From Curtobacterium sp. MCBD17_032 (GTDB lineage Bacteria; Actinomycetota; Actinomycetes; Actinomycetales; Microbacteriaceae), in assembly GCF_003234855.1 (NCBI RefSeq), contig NZ_QKTO01000008.1, forward strand, positions 1 to 64,000: a stretch of 64,000 nucleotides of DNA, in the 5' to 3' direction. The notes below the pieces were generated by a model. It did not search any database. It was given only the letters and a program-made list of their open reading frames with translations, and was not told where the DNA came from. Numbering within the stretch: the first letter of the stretch is position 1; each line of letters begins with the position of its first letter. Below are positions 16,004 to 24,770 of the stretch, piece after piece. The translations under genes were made by a program, and so were the position numbers.

Positions 16004-17437
16004 CTAGTGCCGCGGTCCGTCCTGCGGGTCGCCGTCGCCGGGACCGTCCGCCGGTCCGGCGGCGGGCCCGTCACCCGAGTCCTCGATGCCGCCGTCCTCG
16101 TCCTCGTGCGGACGATCGGCGGTGGTGTCGTTGAGCAGGTCCTCGAGCGCACGGTCGAACGCGTCGTCCTCCGGCGTCTGCGACGGGTCGCGGAGCCGGG
16201 CGACCAGGGCCTCCGGCGCGTCGATGTCGTCCGAGCCGGGCACCAGGTCGAACGCGGCCCAGAGCGCGTCGCGCTCCCCGGCGCCGAGCTCGTCGGTGAC
16301 CCGCTGCCACATCGCCGCCGCCTCACGGAGGCGGCGCGGCCGGAGCTCCAGGCCGACGAGCGTCGCGAAGGCCGATTCGGCGGGACCCCCGGCGGCACGG
16401 CGGCGGCGCACCATCTCGGCGATCGCGCCGGAGCGGGGGAGTCGGGCGGTCGCCGCGGCGGTGACGGTGTCGACCCATCCCTCGACGAGCGCGAGCATGG
16501 TCTCGAGCCGGGCGAGCGCGGCGTCCTGCTCCGGGGTCCGCGGCGGGATGAGCGCCCCGGAGGCCAGCGCGTCCCGCAGCTGCTCCTGGTCGGTCGGGTC
16601 GATGCCCGACAGGGACTCCTCGACCCGGTCGAACGGGATGTGCACGCCCTTCGCGTACTCGGTGATCGACGAGATGATGTGCAGGCGCAGCCAGCGGGCC
16701 GACCGGAACAACCGGGCGTGGGCGAGCTCGCGGACGGCGAGGTAGATGCGCACCTCGTCGGCCGGGACGTCCAGGCCCTCCGCGAACTCGGCGACGTTCT
16801 GCGGCACGAGCGCGGCGACCTGCTCGTCGAGGAGCGGCACGCCGACGTCGCCACCGGACACGACCTCCTTGGCGAGCTGTCCGACGACCTGACCGAGCTG
16901 GATCGCGAAGAGCGCACCGCCCACTCCGCGCATCGCCTTCGAGACGTCGCCGAGCATCCGCTTCAGCTCCTCGGGCGCACGCTGGTCGATCGCCTCGGTC
17001 AGGGCGGTCGCGATGCTCGACGCGACCGGCTCGGCGATCTGCGACCACACGGGTGCCGTCGCCGTCGCCCACTGCTCCCGCGTGTAGACGCTCGGCGTCG
17101 AGGTGAGCTCCGCGACGGTGGTCACCTCGTCGAGCCAGAGCGCGGCCACCTGGAACGCCTGCAGCGCGGCCTGCGCGGTGGCGGGGTCGAGCGGCTGCTC
17201 GCCCTCGCGGGCGATTGCGGCGGCGCGCTCCGCCGTGACGGTGAAGTCGATGCCGTCACCGCCGCTCTGCGCGGCCCGCTGGAGCTGGCTCATCAGGTTC
17301 GCGACGAAGGCCGGGTCGTTCGGCAGGCCGGCGGCACCGGCGAGCTGCGACGGGTCGATCTGCCCCTCGCCGGAGAGGAGCTTGCGGAGCATCTCCTGGA
17401 AGTCGTCGTCCGGCCCCGGCTGCGGTTCATCAGGCAT
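16004..17437 (-). CDS. Zinc-dependent metalloprotease, DUF2342 family
   Basis: 477 residues from ATG 17437. It matches the actinobacterial DUF2342/zincin family: an N-terminal helical domain, the RELAHARLF zinc-ligand helix and a downstream EGWVDTV segment, then an acidic Asp/Gly-rich tail. The substrate is not known. TAGCGT lies 7 bases upstream (17445-17450), indicating a leaderless mRNA. Divergent from the PDZ-Lon-like protease gene; the same pairing occurs in mycobacteria (Rv3195/Rv3194c, from memory). Confidence 0.85.
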   Translation of the reverse strand: MPDEPQPGPDDDFQEMLRKLLSGEGQIDPSQLAGAAGLPNDPAFVANLMSQLQRAAQSGGDGIDFTVTAERAAAIAREGEQPLDPATAQAALQAFQVAALWLDEVTTVAELTSTPSVYTREQWATATAPVWSQIAEPVASSIATALTEAIDQRAPEELKRMLGDVSKAMRGVGGALFAIQLGQVVGQLAKEVVSGGDVGVPLLDEQVAALVPQNVAEFAEGLDVPADEVRIYLAVRELAHARLFRSARWLRLHIISSITEYAKGVHIPFDRVEESLSGIDPTDQEQLRDALASGALIPPRTPEQDAALARLETMLALVEGWVDTVTAAATARLPRSGAIAEMVRRRRAAGGPAESAFATLVGLELRPRRLREAAAMWQRVTDELGAGERDALWAAFDLVPGSDDIDAPEALVARLRDPSQTPEDDAFDRALEDLLNDTTADRPHEDEDGGIEDSGDGPAAGPADGPGDGDPQDGPRH

Positions 17438-17444
17438 GCCGACT

Positions 17445-17450
17445 ACGCTA
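17445..17450 (-). promoter_or_regulatory. -10 hexamer of leaderless DUF2342 gene
   Basis: Minus-strand TAGCGT with 7-base spacing to ATG 17437. Confidence 0.5.
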
Positions 17451-17539
17451 ACCGCTGCCCGCGAGCCCGGACCTGGGACCGGCCCGGGCATCCGCCCGAC
17501 CGGCTGCGCCGTGGGCGAACAGCCCCCGGAAGGACCCGC

Positions 17540-18649
17540 GTGACCCTCTTCGCCCCCGCCCCTCGCCGTCGCTCGCGCTCACGGACGGTCGGGTGGGCCT
17601 TCGTCGTCGGCGCCCTCGTCCTGGCGGTCGTCGCGAGCCTGTTGCCGAGTCCGTACCTGATCGAGATGCCCGGCCCGGTGTTCAACACCATCGGCACGCA
17701 GCGGCAGGGGACCGGCAAGGACGCGAAGGACGTCGAACTCATCCAGATCGAGGGGCACCGCACCTACCCGACGTCCGGTGCGCTCGACATGCTCACCGTC
17801 AGCGTGCAGGGCACGGCCACCGAGCGGCCGCCGTGGACGAGCGTCATCCGCGCCCTCTTCTCGAAGTCCGAGGCGGTGGTGCCCGCGAGCGCGATCTACC
17901 CGCCCGGACGCACGACCGAGCAGGTCAACGAGCAGGACGCCGCGGACATGACGAACTCGCAGCAGGCCTCGGTCGCCGCGGCACTCGTCCACCAGGGCTT
18001 CGAGGTCCCGAGCGAACTCGAGATCGGGACCGTGCAGGACGGCTCCCCGGCCGACGGCGTGGTCCGCGAAGGGGACGTCGTCACCGCGTTCGACGGGACG
18101 TCGCTCACCACGAACGCCGACGCCTCGACCCTCCGGCAGCTCGTCGCCGAGCACGGCACGAGCGGGCCCGCGACCCTCACGGTCGAGCGGGACGGCGCCA
18201 CCCGGCAGGTCTCGGTCACCCCGCGTGCCGAGCAGGGCACCGCGCTGCTCGGAGTCGGCGTGGTCGAACGCTACGACTTCCCGTTCGACGTCGACATCGC
18301 GCTGCAGGACGTCGGCGGCCCCTCGGCGGGGATGATGTTCGCGCTCGGGGTCATCGACGAGATCACGCCCGGTGCGCTGAACGGCGGGAGGCACGTCGCG
18401 GGCACCGGCACGATCACCGCCGGCGGCGAGGTCGGCCCGATCGGTGGCATCCGGCAGAAGCTGTACGGCGCCGAGGCGGCGGGTGCGACGGTGTTCCTCG
18501 CCCCGAAGGCGAACTGCGACGAGGTCGTCGGCCACGTCCCGGACGGCCTCGACGTGTACGCCGTCTCGACGCTCGACCAGGCGGTCACCGACCTGGAGAC
18601 CATCGCCGCCGGTCGGAGCACTGCCGGACTGGAGCGCTGCACGGCCTGA
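17540..18649 (+). CDS. PDZ and Lon-like (S16) membrane protease, YlbL type
   Basis: 369 residues from a GTG with GGAAGGA about 6 bases upstream. One N-terminal membrane anchor (about residues 16-38), a PDZ domain (about 165-235) and a C-terminal Lon-type proteolytic domain with the nucleophile motif GGPSAGMMFAL and the catalytic Lys in GGIRQKLYGA. The usual Lon AAA+ motor is missing. The catalytic part is expected outside the membrane. Substrates unknown. A hairpin follows the stop. Confidence 0.88.
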   Translation: MTLFAPAPRRRSRSRTVGWAFVVGALVLAVVASLLPSPYLIEMPGPVFNTIGTQRQGTGKDAKDVELIQIEGHRTYPTSGALDMLTVSVQGTATERPPWTSVIRALFSKSEAVVPASAIYPPGRTTEQVNEQDAADMTNSQQASVAAALVHQGFEVPSELEIGTVQDGSPADGVVREGDVVTAFDGTSLTTNADASTLRQLVAEHGTSGPATLTVERDGATRQVSVTPRAEQGTALLGVGVVERYDFPFDVDIALQDVGGPSAGMMFALGVIDEITPGALNGGRHVAGTGTITAGGEVGPIGGIRQKLYGAEAAGATVFLAPKANCDEVVGHVPDGLDVYAVSTLDQAVTDLETIAAGRSTAGLERCTA

Positions 18650-18676
18650 GCGCGTGGCGCGCGCGGTGCGCGCCGA

Positions 18677-18735
18677 CGCTCCCCGCGCCTCCTGGGCGCG
18701 ACGCCGGTGACCACCCGGCCAGGAGGCCCGGAGCG
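18677..18735. terminator. Imperfect hairpin terminator carrying the dispersed motif
   Basis: CGCTCC...GCCTCCTGG pairs with CCAGGAGGC...GGAGCG across an internal loop. It lies 28 bp after the protease stop. The right arm is a copy of the GGGAGGC-type motif. Confidence 0.55.
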
Positions 18736-18757
18736 CGTTCCTGAGACGGGGCACAGG

Positions 18758-18784
18758 TTGCCTGTCGGTCGAGACGAATAGGAT
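18758..18784 (+). promoter_or_regulatory. Putative promoter of the UPF0182 gene
   Basis: TTGCCT (18758-18763) and TAGGAT (18779-18784) separated by 15 bp, giving a leader of about 55 nt. GGAG at about 18834 is the ribosome site. Confidence 0.4.
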
Positions 18785-18845
18785 CGTCACCACTGACGGC
18801 TCGGCCTGCCGGCGCCGCCGGTCCGACACGTCTGGAGCACAACAA

Positions 18846-21800
18846 GTGACGAACACCTCGTCCACCGCGGGACGGCGCTCGCCGCGTGTCCCGATCGTGG
18901 TCACGATCATCGTGCTGGCCGCACTGGTGATCGGCTTCTTCATCTTCGCCAGCCTGTACACCGACTACGCGTGGTTCGCGCAGCTCGGGTTCGAGCGCGT
19001 CCTGACCACCCGGTGGCTCGCCGGGACGGCCATGTTCGTCGCCGGCTTCCTGGGCATGGCGATCCCGGTCTGGGTGAGCATCGTGCTCGCCTTCCGGTTC
19101 CGTCCGGTCTACGCGAAGCTCAACGCGCAGCTCGACCGCTACCAGCAGGTCATCGAGCCGCTGCGTCGCGTGGTCGTGCTCGGCATCCCCGCGGTGCTCG
19201 GCGTCTTCGCCGGGCTCGCGACCGCACCGCGGTGGAGCACCGTGCTGGAGTACGTCAACCGGACGCCGTTCGGCAAGACGGACCCGCAGTTCGGGCTCGA
19301 CGTCGGGTTCTACGTCTTCGAGCTGCCGTTCTGGCGTGCGCTCGTGGCGTACTCGTCCGCGGTCGTCCTCATCGCCGGCCTCGCCGCCCTCGCCGCGACG
19401 TACCTGTACGGCGCCATCCGCTTCGGTGGTCGCGAGGTCCGCATCTCGAAGGCCGCGCGCATCCAGCTCGCGATCACGGCCGCGCTGTACATCGCGCTGC
19501 AGGCCGCGAGCCTCTGGCTCGACCAGTACACGGCGCTGACGAAGGACAACTCGCTCATCACCGGCGCGCAGTACACCGAGGTGAACGCGACGATCCCGGG
19601 CCGCGAGATCATGGCCGGCATCGCGGCCATCGTCGCGATCCTGTTCATCGTCACCGCGGTCATCGGCCGCTGGCGGGTGTCGATCATCGGGACCGGGCTG
19701 CTCCTGGTCTCCGCGATCGTCATCGGCGGGATCTACCCGTGGATCGTGCAGCGCCTGCAGGTCGCACCGAGCGAGCGCTCGTTCGAGTCCGCGTTCATCC
19801 AGCGGAACATCGACGCCACCCGCGACGCCTACAACGTCGCCGGGGTGCAGGAACAGGACTACGACGCCACCACCACGGCGACGACCGGTGCCCTGTCCGA
19901 GGACGCGCAGACCACGGCGAACATCCGCATCATCGACCCGAAGATCGTCGCGGACACGTACAGCCAGCTCCAGCAGTACCGCCAGTACTACAAGTTCCCG
20001 GACCAGCTCGACGTCGACCGCTACCAGGTGGACGGCAAGACCGAGGACACCGTGCTCGCGGTGCGTGACATCGACCTCGACGGCCTCGGGGCGTCCGCCA
20101 CGCAGTACAACCGCACGTTCGTCTACACGCACGGCTACGGCGTCGTCGCGGCGTACGGCAACCAGCGGGCGTCCGACGGGAAGCCGGTGTTCATCGAGTC
20201 GGGCATCCCGGCCGGGGACACGCTCGGCAAGTACCAGCCGCGCGTGTACTTCGGCGAGAACTCGCCGGCGTACTCGATCGTCGGGGCACCGCAGGGCACG
20301 AAGGACGTGGAGCTCGACTACCCGTCCGGGTCCGACGACGACGACGGCAACGCCACGACGACGTACGCCGCCGACGGTGGACCGAAGATCGGCAACTTCT
20401 TCAACCGGCTGGTCTACGCGGCGAAGTTCCAGTCGGAGCAGATCCTGCTGTCGAACGCGGTCAACGCGGACTCGCAGATCCTGTACGACCGTGACCCGGT
20501 GGAGCGCGTGCAGAAGGTCGCGCCGTACCTGAAGCTCGACGGTGACGCCTACCCGGCGATCGTCGACAACCGCATCAAGTGGATCGTCGACGGCTACACC
20601 ACGAGCAACGCGTACCCGTACTCGCAGAGCCAGAGCATGACGGACAGCATCAACGGCACCGACTCCGGCAGCTTCCGCACCGACCAGGTGAACTACATCC
20701 GGAACTCGGTCAAGGCGACGGTCGACGCCTACACGGGCAAGGTCACGCTCTACGCCTGGGACACGAAGGACCCGGTGCTCAAGACGTGGCAGAAGGTGTT
20801 CCCGACGTCGCTGGAGCCCGTGTCCGCGATGAGCGCCGACCTGCTCGCCCACGTCCGCTACCCGACCGACCTGTTCAAGGTCCAGCGGAGCATCCTCGGC
20901 ACCTACCACGTCACCAACGCCAACTCGTTCTACTCGGGCGACGACGCGTGGACGACGCCGGTCGACCCGACCTCGACCTCGACGAGCGCGGGCGACGCCG
21001 ACTCGGCGGGCACCACCACCGGGAACAACGCGAACGCCACGAACGCGCTCGGGACGCAGACCACCGCGACCAACCCGGACCAGCAGGACCCGTACTACCT
21101 GACGATGAAGGTGCCCGGCGCCGGGACGGCGTACTCGCTGTACAGCACGTACATCCCGAAGCAGAACTCGTCGTCGAACGCGCGGAACGTGCTGACCGGC
21201 TACCTGGCGGTCGGCTCCGACGCCAGTGGCGCGGGCAAGGGCAAGAAGGGCGAGGGCTACGGCGAGCTCACGCTGCTGACGATCCCGAAGACCGACAGCA
21301 TCCCCGGGCCGTCCCAGGTGCAGAACCTGTTCAACTCCGACCCGGCCGTCTCGCAGGAGCTCAACATCCTGAAGCGCGGCAACAGCACCGTCAAGCAGGG
21401 CAACCTGCTGACGCTGCCGGTCGGTGGCGGCTTCCTGTACGTGCAGCCGGTCTACGTGCAGTCGACCTCGAGTGGGTCGTACCCGCTCCTGCAGAAGGTG
21501 CTCGTGGCCTTCGGCGACAAGATCGCGTTCGAGGACACCCTCGACGAGGCGCTCGACGAGCTGTTCGGCGGCAACTCCGGAGCAGCGGCGGGTGACTCCG
21601 GTGCGGCTGCGGACACGCCGGGCTCCGACGACGAGGGGACGGACACGTCGACGGGCGGCAGCTCGACGGGCGGTGCCGCCGGTGGCTCGACCGGTGGGTC
21701 GTCCTCCGGTGCGGCGACGCCGGACCTGCAGCAGGCGCTGTCGGACGCGGACGAGGCGCTCCGTGCTCGTGAGCAGGCGTACGCCGACAACGACCTGGTC

Positions 21801-21884
21801 GCCGCAGCCGAGGCGGACCAGCGTCTGCAGGAGGCCATCGAGGCCGCCATCGCAGCGCAGGGCGGCAGCGGCTCGGACGGCTGA
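18846..21884 (+). CDS. UPF0182 family large membrane protein
   Basis: 1012 residues, GTG start. About seven hydrophobic segments in the first 320 residues (starting VVTIIVLAALVIGFFIFASL), then a very large extracytoplasmic domain rich in Tyr, Asn and Thr. Near the C terminus is a Ser/Gly/Thr-rich linker (about residues 910-960) followed by an amphipathic helix with alternating Asp/Glu/Ala/Gln. Length is close to the family norm. Function unknown. A clear TIPKTDSIPGPSQVQN family segment is present. No recognisable hairpin before the downstream tRNA. Confidence 0.9.
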   Translation: MTNTSSTAGRRSPRVPIVVTIIVLAALVIGFFIFASLYTDYAWFAQLGFERVLTTRWLAGTAMFVAGFLGMAIPVWVSIVLAFRFRPVYAKLNAQLDRYQQVIEPLRRVVVLGIPAVLGVFAGLATAPRWSTVLEYVNRTPFGKTDPQFGLDVGFYVFELPFWRALVAYSSAVVLIAGLAALAATYLYGAIRFGGREVRISKAARIQLAITAALYIALQAASLWLDQYTALTKDNSLITGAQYTEVNATIPGREIMAGIAAIVAILFIVTAVIGRWRVSIIGTGLLLVSAIVIGGIYPWIVQRLQVAPSERSFESAFIQRNIDATRDAYNVAGVQEQDYDATTTATTGALSEDAQTTANIRIIDPKIVADTYSQLQQYRQYYKFPDQLDVDRYQVDGKTEDTVLAVRDIDLDGLGASATQYNRTFVYTHGYGVVAAYGNQRASDGKPVFIESGIPAGDTLGKYQPRVYFGENSPAYSIVGAPQGTKDVELDYPSGSDDDDGNATTTYAADGGPKIGNFFNRLVYAAKFQSEQILLSNAVNADSQILYDRDPVERVQKVAPYLKLDGDAYPAIVDNRIKWIVDGYTTSNAYPYSQSQSMTDSINGTDSGSFRTDQVNYIRNSVKATVDAYTGKVTLYAWDTKDPVLKTWQKVFPTSLEPVSAMSADLLAHVRYPTDLFKVQRSILGTYHVTNANSFYSGDDAWTTPVDPTSTSTSAGDADSAGTTTGNNANATNALGTQTTATNPDQQDPYYLTMKVPGAGTAYSLYSTYIPKQNSSSNARNVLTGYLAVGSDASGAGKGKKGEGYGELTLLTIPKTDSIPGPSQVQNLFNSDPAVSQELNILKRGNSTVKQGNLLTLPVGGGFLYVQPVYVQSTSSGSYPLLQKVLVAFGDKIAFEDTLDEALDELFGGNSGAAAGDSGAAADTPGSDDEGTDTSTGGSSTGGAAGGSTGGSSSGAATPDLQQALSDADEALRAREQAYADNDLVAAAEADQRLQEAIEAAIAAQGGSGSDG

Positions 21885-21947
21885 TGCGGGCGGGCGGGGT
21901 GCTCGATTTGGCACCTCGCCCGAACCCGTGTAGTGTTTTCCATGTGC

Positions 21948-22024
21948 CGCGGGGTGGAGCAGTTCGGTAGCTCGCTGGGCTCATAACCCAGAGGTCGTAG
22001 GTTCAAATCCTGCCCCCGCAACCA
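21948..22024 (+). tRNA. Initiator tRNA-Met (CAU)
   Basis: 77 nt with encoded CCA. Anticodon loop CTCATAA in a stem of CTGGG/CCCAG. Base 1 is C opposite A72, giving the acceptor mismatch, and three G-C pairs close the anticodon stem; both are hallmarks of the initiator tRNA. Confidence 0.95.
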
Positions 22025-22034
22025 ACGCGACACG

Positions 22035-22066
22035 AGAAGCCCCGGTCCTCACGGACCGGGGCTTCT
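22035..22066 (+). terminator. Terminator after tRNA-fMet
   Basis: Perfect 14-bp stem AGAAGCCCCGGTCC / GGACCGGGGCTTCT with loop TCAC, followed by a TTC-rich end, 10 bp after the tRNA. Confidence 0.85.
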
Positions 22067-22077
22067 TCGCGTTCCCG

Positions 22078-22131
22078 GCTGTGCTCGTCCGGCTGTGCTC
22101 GTCCGGCTGTGCTCGTCCGGCTGTGTCCCGT
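22078..22131. repeat. 14-bp tandem repeat
   Basis: Three and a half tandem copies of GGCTGTGCTCGTCC in the gap between the tRNA terminator and the aldo/keto reductase terminator. Confidence 0.85.
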
Positions 22132-22160
22132 CCAGCCGCGCTGGCGGTCCAGCGCATCGG

Positions 22161-22202
22161 GCGGGAGGCTCGCGGCCGACCGGCGCCGAGCCTCCCGTCC
22201 GC
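22161..22202 (-). terminator. Terminator of the aldo/keto reductase gene
   Basis: GGGAGGCTCG pairs with CGAGCCTCCC over a 14-bp GC-rich loop, downstream of the minus-strand stop at 22232. Both arms carry the dispersed GGGAGGC motif. Confidence 0.65.
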
Positions 22203-22231
22203 CGGTCCGCCGGGCCGACGTGGTCCGTCCC

Positions 22232-23173
22232 TCAGCTGGTGGCGCGCGCGCCGCGGACCCCGTGGCCGAGTGCGTCGATACGGGCGAGCTCGTCGGGGGT
22301 GAACGTCACGTCCGCTGCGGCGGTGTTCTCGGCGACGCGTCCCCTGTTCCGCGATCCCGGGATGGGGACGATGTCGTCCCGCTGCGCGAGGATCCACGCG
22401 AGGGCGAGCTGCGAGACGGAGACGCCCTTCTCGGCCGCGAGCTCGGTCAGACCCGCGACGACCGCCGTGTTGGCAGCCCAGTTCTCCGGGGCCCACCACT
22501 CCAGCCACTGACGGATGTCGTCCTCCGCGTAGGCGCTCCGGGGCTGCACCGCGCCGCTGAGGAAGCCGCGGGCCAGGGGTGAGTACGCCACGAGCCCGAT
22601 GCCGAGCTCGTCGACGACCGGGAAGAGGTCCTCGGACTCGCGGGCGAAGACCGAGTACTCGGTCTGCAGGACCGAGATCGGGTGGACCGCGTGTGCCTGC
22701 CGGATGTTCTCGGCGTCGGTGTTCGACAGTCCGAGGTACCGGACCTTGCCGGTCTGCACGAACTCCTGCATGACTCCCACGACGTCCTCGATCGGGACCT
22801 GCGGGTCGTGCACGTGCTGGTACAGCAGGTCGATCGAGTCGGTCTCGAGGTTCCGGAGGCTCGCGTCGACGACCTCGCGGATGTGGTCGAGCTGCGAGTT
22901 CGGGGCGTAGGTGTCCGGCGTGAAGCCGAACTTCGTGGCGATCGTGACCTCGTCGCGGACCGGGGCGAGCGCGGCACCGAGGAGGCGCTCGCCCGTGCCC
23001 CACCCGTACAGCTCGGCGGTGTCGAAGTGGGTGACGCCGAGGTCGTGCGCGTGGCGGATCGCGGCGACGGACTCCGTGTCGTCGCCGGGGCCGTACGCGA
23101 AGGTCGTGCCCATCGCGCCGTAGCCGATCGCGCTGGCGACCAGGCCCTGTCGCCCGAGTGTTCGTTGCTGCAT
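22232..23173 (-). CDS. Aldo/keto reductase
   Basis: 313 residues. AKR fold markers: Asp/Tyr in HFDTAELYGWG, Lys in TIATKFGF, His in DLLYQHVHDP, then the NAD(P)H-binding PIPGSRNRGRV near the C terminus. Resembles the YakC/Tas-like general stress AKRs that reduce aldehydes and ketones with NADPH; substrate not assignable. Start ATG 23173 follows a consensus AGGAGG site. Divergent from a TetR gene with 102 bp between, so that regulator probably controls it. Confidence 0.9.
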   Translation of the reverse strand: MQQRTLGRQGLVASAIGYGAMGTTFAYGPGDDTESVAAIRHAHDLGVTHFDTAELYGWGTGERLLGAALAPVRDEVTIATKFGFTPDTYAPNSQLDHIREVVDASLRNLETDSIDLLYQHVHDPQVPIEDVVGVMQEFVQTGKVRYLGLSNTDAENIRQAHAVHPISVLQTEYSVFARESEDLFPVVDELGIGLVAYSPLARGFLSGAVQPRSAYAEDDIRQWLEWWAPENWAANTAVVAGLTELAAEKGVSVSQLALAWILAQRDDIVPIPGSRNRGRVAENTAAADVTFTPDELARIDALGHGVRGARATS

Positions 23174-23263
23174 GTCGTCCTCCTGAAGGGTCGGCGAGTG
23201 ATGGTGGCACTGTACGCCGGCTTTGTCAGAGTCTGTCAAGTGCGGCCGGCGCTGCCATCGCGG

Positions 23264-23269
23264 TACGAT
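23264..23269 (+). promoter_or_regulatory. -10 hexamer of leaderless tetR gene
   Basis: TACGAT with 6-base spacing to ATG 23276. The direct TTTGTCAGAG/TCTGTCAAG repeats just upstream (23221-23239) are candidate operator or -35 sequences. Confidence 0.5.
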
Positions 23270-23275
23270 CGGGTC

Positions 23276-23872
23276 ATGAGCGAGACGACGGACACCCGAC
23301 CGGGCCTGCGGGACATCACCCGCGACGCGGTCCGGGCACGGATCGCGGCGGTCGCGATCGCCCGGTTCGACGCAGACGGGTTCGACCGGGTGACCGTCGA
23401 ACAGGTCGCGGCGGAGGCGGGCATCTCGGCACGGAGCTTCCACCGGTACTTCCCGGCGAAGGAGGACGCGGTCATCGGCGACCCGGCACGGCACGGGGCC
23501 GCACTCGCCGCCGCGTTCGGTGCCCGCCCCGCCGACGAACCGGTCTGGACCGCTCTGCGCGAGGCCTTCGTGACGATGCTCGAGCGCGGGAGCGACCACG
23601 ACCCGGAGACCGGACGGCGGTCCGTCCGGGTGATGCTCAGCACGCCGTCACTCCGGGCGCGGAACACCGAGAAGCACTCCGCCTGGGCCGAGGTGCTCCT
23701 GCCGCTGGTGGTCGACCGGCTCGGAGGGACCGACGGCGACCTGCGGGCGCGGGCCGTCGTGCAGGCGGCGCTCGCGTGCTTCGACGTGTCCGTGGCTGCC
23801 TGGGCGGAGGGCGCCGACGACGTCGTCAGGGTCCTGCGGCGGTCGTTCGACGTCCTCGACGTCCGGGCATGA
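23276..23872 (+). CDS. TetR-family transcriptional regulator
   Basis: 198 residues. N-terminal helix-turn-helix (about residues 20-65: ALARF-like helix, VTVEQVAAEAGISARSFHRYFPAKEDAV), typical of TetR. The C-terminal ligand domain is divergent. It is read away from the aldo/keto reductase gene and shares its intergenic region, so autoregulation and control of that gene are likely. The longer reading frame upstream is discarded because of the leaderless promoter at 23264. Confidence 0.88.
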   Translation: MSETTDTRPGLRDITRDAVRARIAAVAIARFDADGFDRVTVEQVAAEAGISARSFHRYFPAKEDAVIGDPARHGAALAAAFGARPADEPVWTALREAFVTMLERGSDHDPETGRRSVRVMLSTPSLRARNTEKHSAWAEVLLPLVVDRLGGTDGDLRARAVVQAALACFDVSVAAWAEGADDVVRVLRRSFDVLDVRA

Positions 23873-23942
23873 CCGGCCGCCCCGTCGCCGGGGCGCCTGA
23901 CCGCGCCCGACGCCGGGGGAGCCCGACGTCCCTCGGCGCGGT

Positions 23943-23948
23943 TAGCCT
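23943..23948 (+). promoter_or_regulatory. -10 hexamer of leaderless nitrilase gene
   Basis: TAGCCT, 6 bases before GTG 23955. Confidence 0.5.
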
Positions 23949-23954
23949 GGCCCC

Positions 23955-24770
23955 GTGACGACACTGACCATCGCCGCGGCGCAGTTCGCCCCCGTCGACG
24001 ACCCCGCCGCGAACCTCGAGACCGTCCGGACCGCCGCCGTCGACGCTGTCGCACGGGGCGCCCGGCTCCTGGTCACGCCCGAGTACACCTCGTACTTCAC
24101 CGCCGACATCGACGACCGGTTCGTCGCGGCCGCACAGCCGCTCGACGGCCCCTTCGTCACGGGCCTCCGTCGGATCGCCCGGAGCATCGGGATCGCCCTC
24201 GTCGTCGGTGTCGCCGAGGCGGGGGAGACCCCGGGGCGGTTCCGGAACACGCTCGTCGCGATCGGAGCCGACGGCTCGGTCCTCGACGCGTACCGGAAGG
24301 TGCACCTCTACGACGCCTTCGGGTCACGGGAGTCGGACCGGATCGAGGCCGGCGACCCCGCGCAGCTGCCCGTCGTCGAGGTCGACGGTGTCCGGATCGG
24401 GCTCGAGACCTGCTACGACCTCCGGTTCCCCGAGGTCACCCGACGCCTCGCCGCGACCGACACCGGCGCCGCGGACGTCGTGGTGCTGCCGGCCGAGTGG
24501 GTCCGCGGTCCGGGCAAGGAACACCACTGGCGGACCCTGCTCACGGCGCGTGCCATCGAGAACACGGTCTGGGTGCTCGGGGTCGGGCAGGCGCCCCCGG
24601 TCGGGATCGGGGCGTCGGTCGCACTCGACCCGACGGGTACCGCGGTCGCCGCACTCGGCGCGGAGCCCGGTCTCCTCGTGGTGACGGTCGACACGGCGGT
24701 GACGGACCGGGTGCGCGGGGTGAACCCGTCCCTGTCCCTCGGCCGCTACGCGGTGGTGCCGCGCGACTGA
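23955..24770 (+). CDS. Carbon-nitrogen hydrolase (nitrilase superfamily)
   Basis: 271 residues. The Glu-Lys-Cys triad is clear: Glu in VTPEYTSYF, Lys in YRKVHLYDAF and Cys in LETCYDLRFPEV. The Cys context LETCYDLRFPE is that of the Nit/NitFhit-like omega-amidase group, which hydrolyses deaminated glutathione or alpha-keto acid amides. Its convergent neighbour is an aminotransferase, and omega-amidases often work with transaminases; this link is inference. The two coding regions overlap by 25 bp at their 3' ends. Confidence 0.88.
   Translation: MTTLTIAAAQFAPVDDPAANLETVRTAAVDAVARGARLLVTPEYTSYFTADIDDRFVAAAQPLDGPFVTGLRRIARSIGIALVVGVAEAGETPGRFRNTLVAIGADGSVLDAYRKVHLYDAFGSRESDRIEAGDPAQLPVVEVDGVRIGLETCYDLRFPEVTRRLAATDTGAADVVVLPAEWVRGPGKEHHWRTLLTARAIENTVWVLGVGQAPPVGIGASVALDPTGTAVAALGAEPGLLVVTVDTAVTDRVRGVNPSLSLGRYAVVPRD

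Noticed and set aside
24746..24770. 25-bp convergent overlap of nitrilase and aminotransferase genes
   Set aside because: Short tail-to-tail overlaps are ordinary in compact actinobacterial genomes; noted only in the gene entries.
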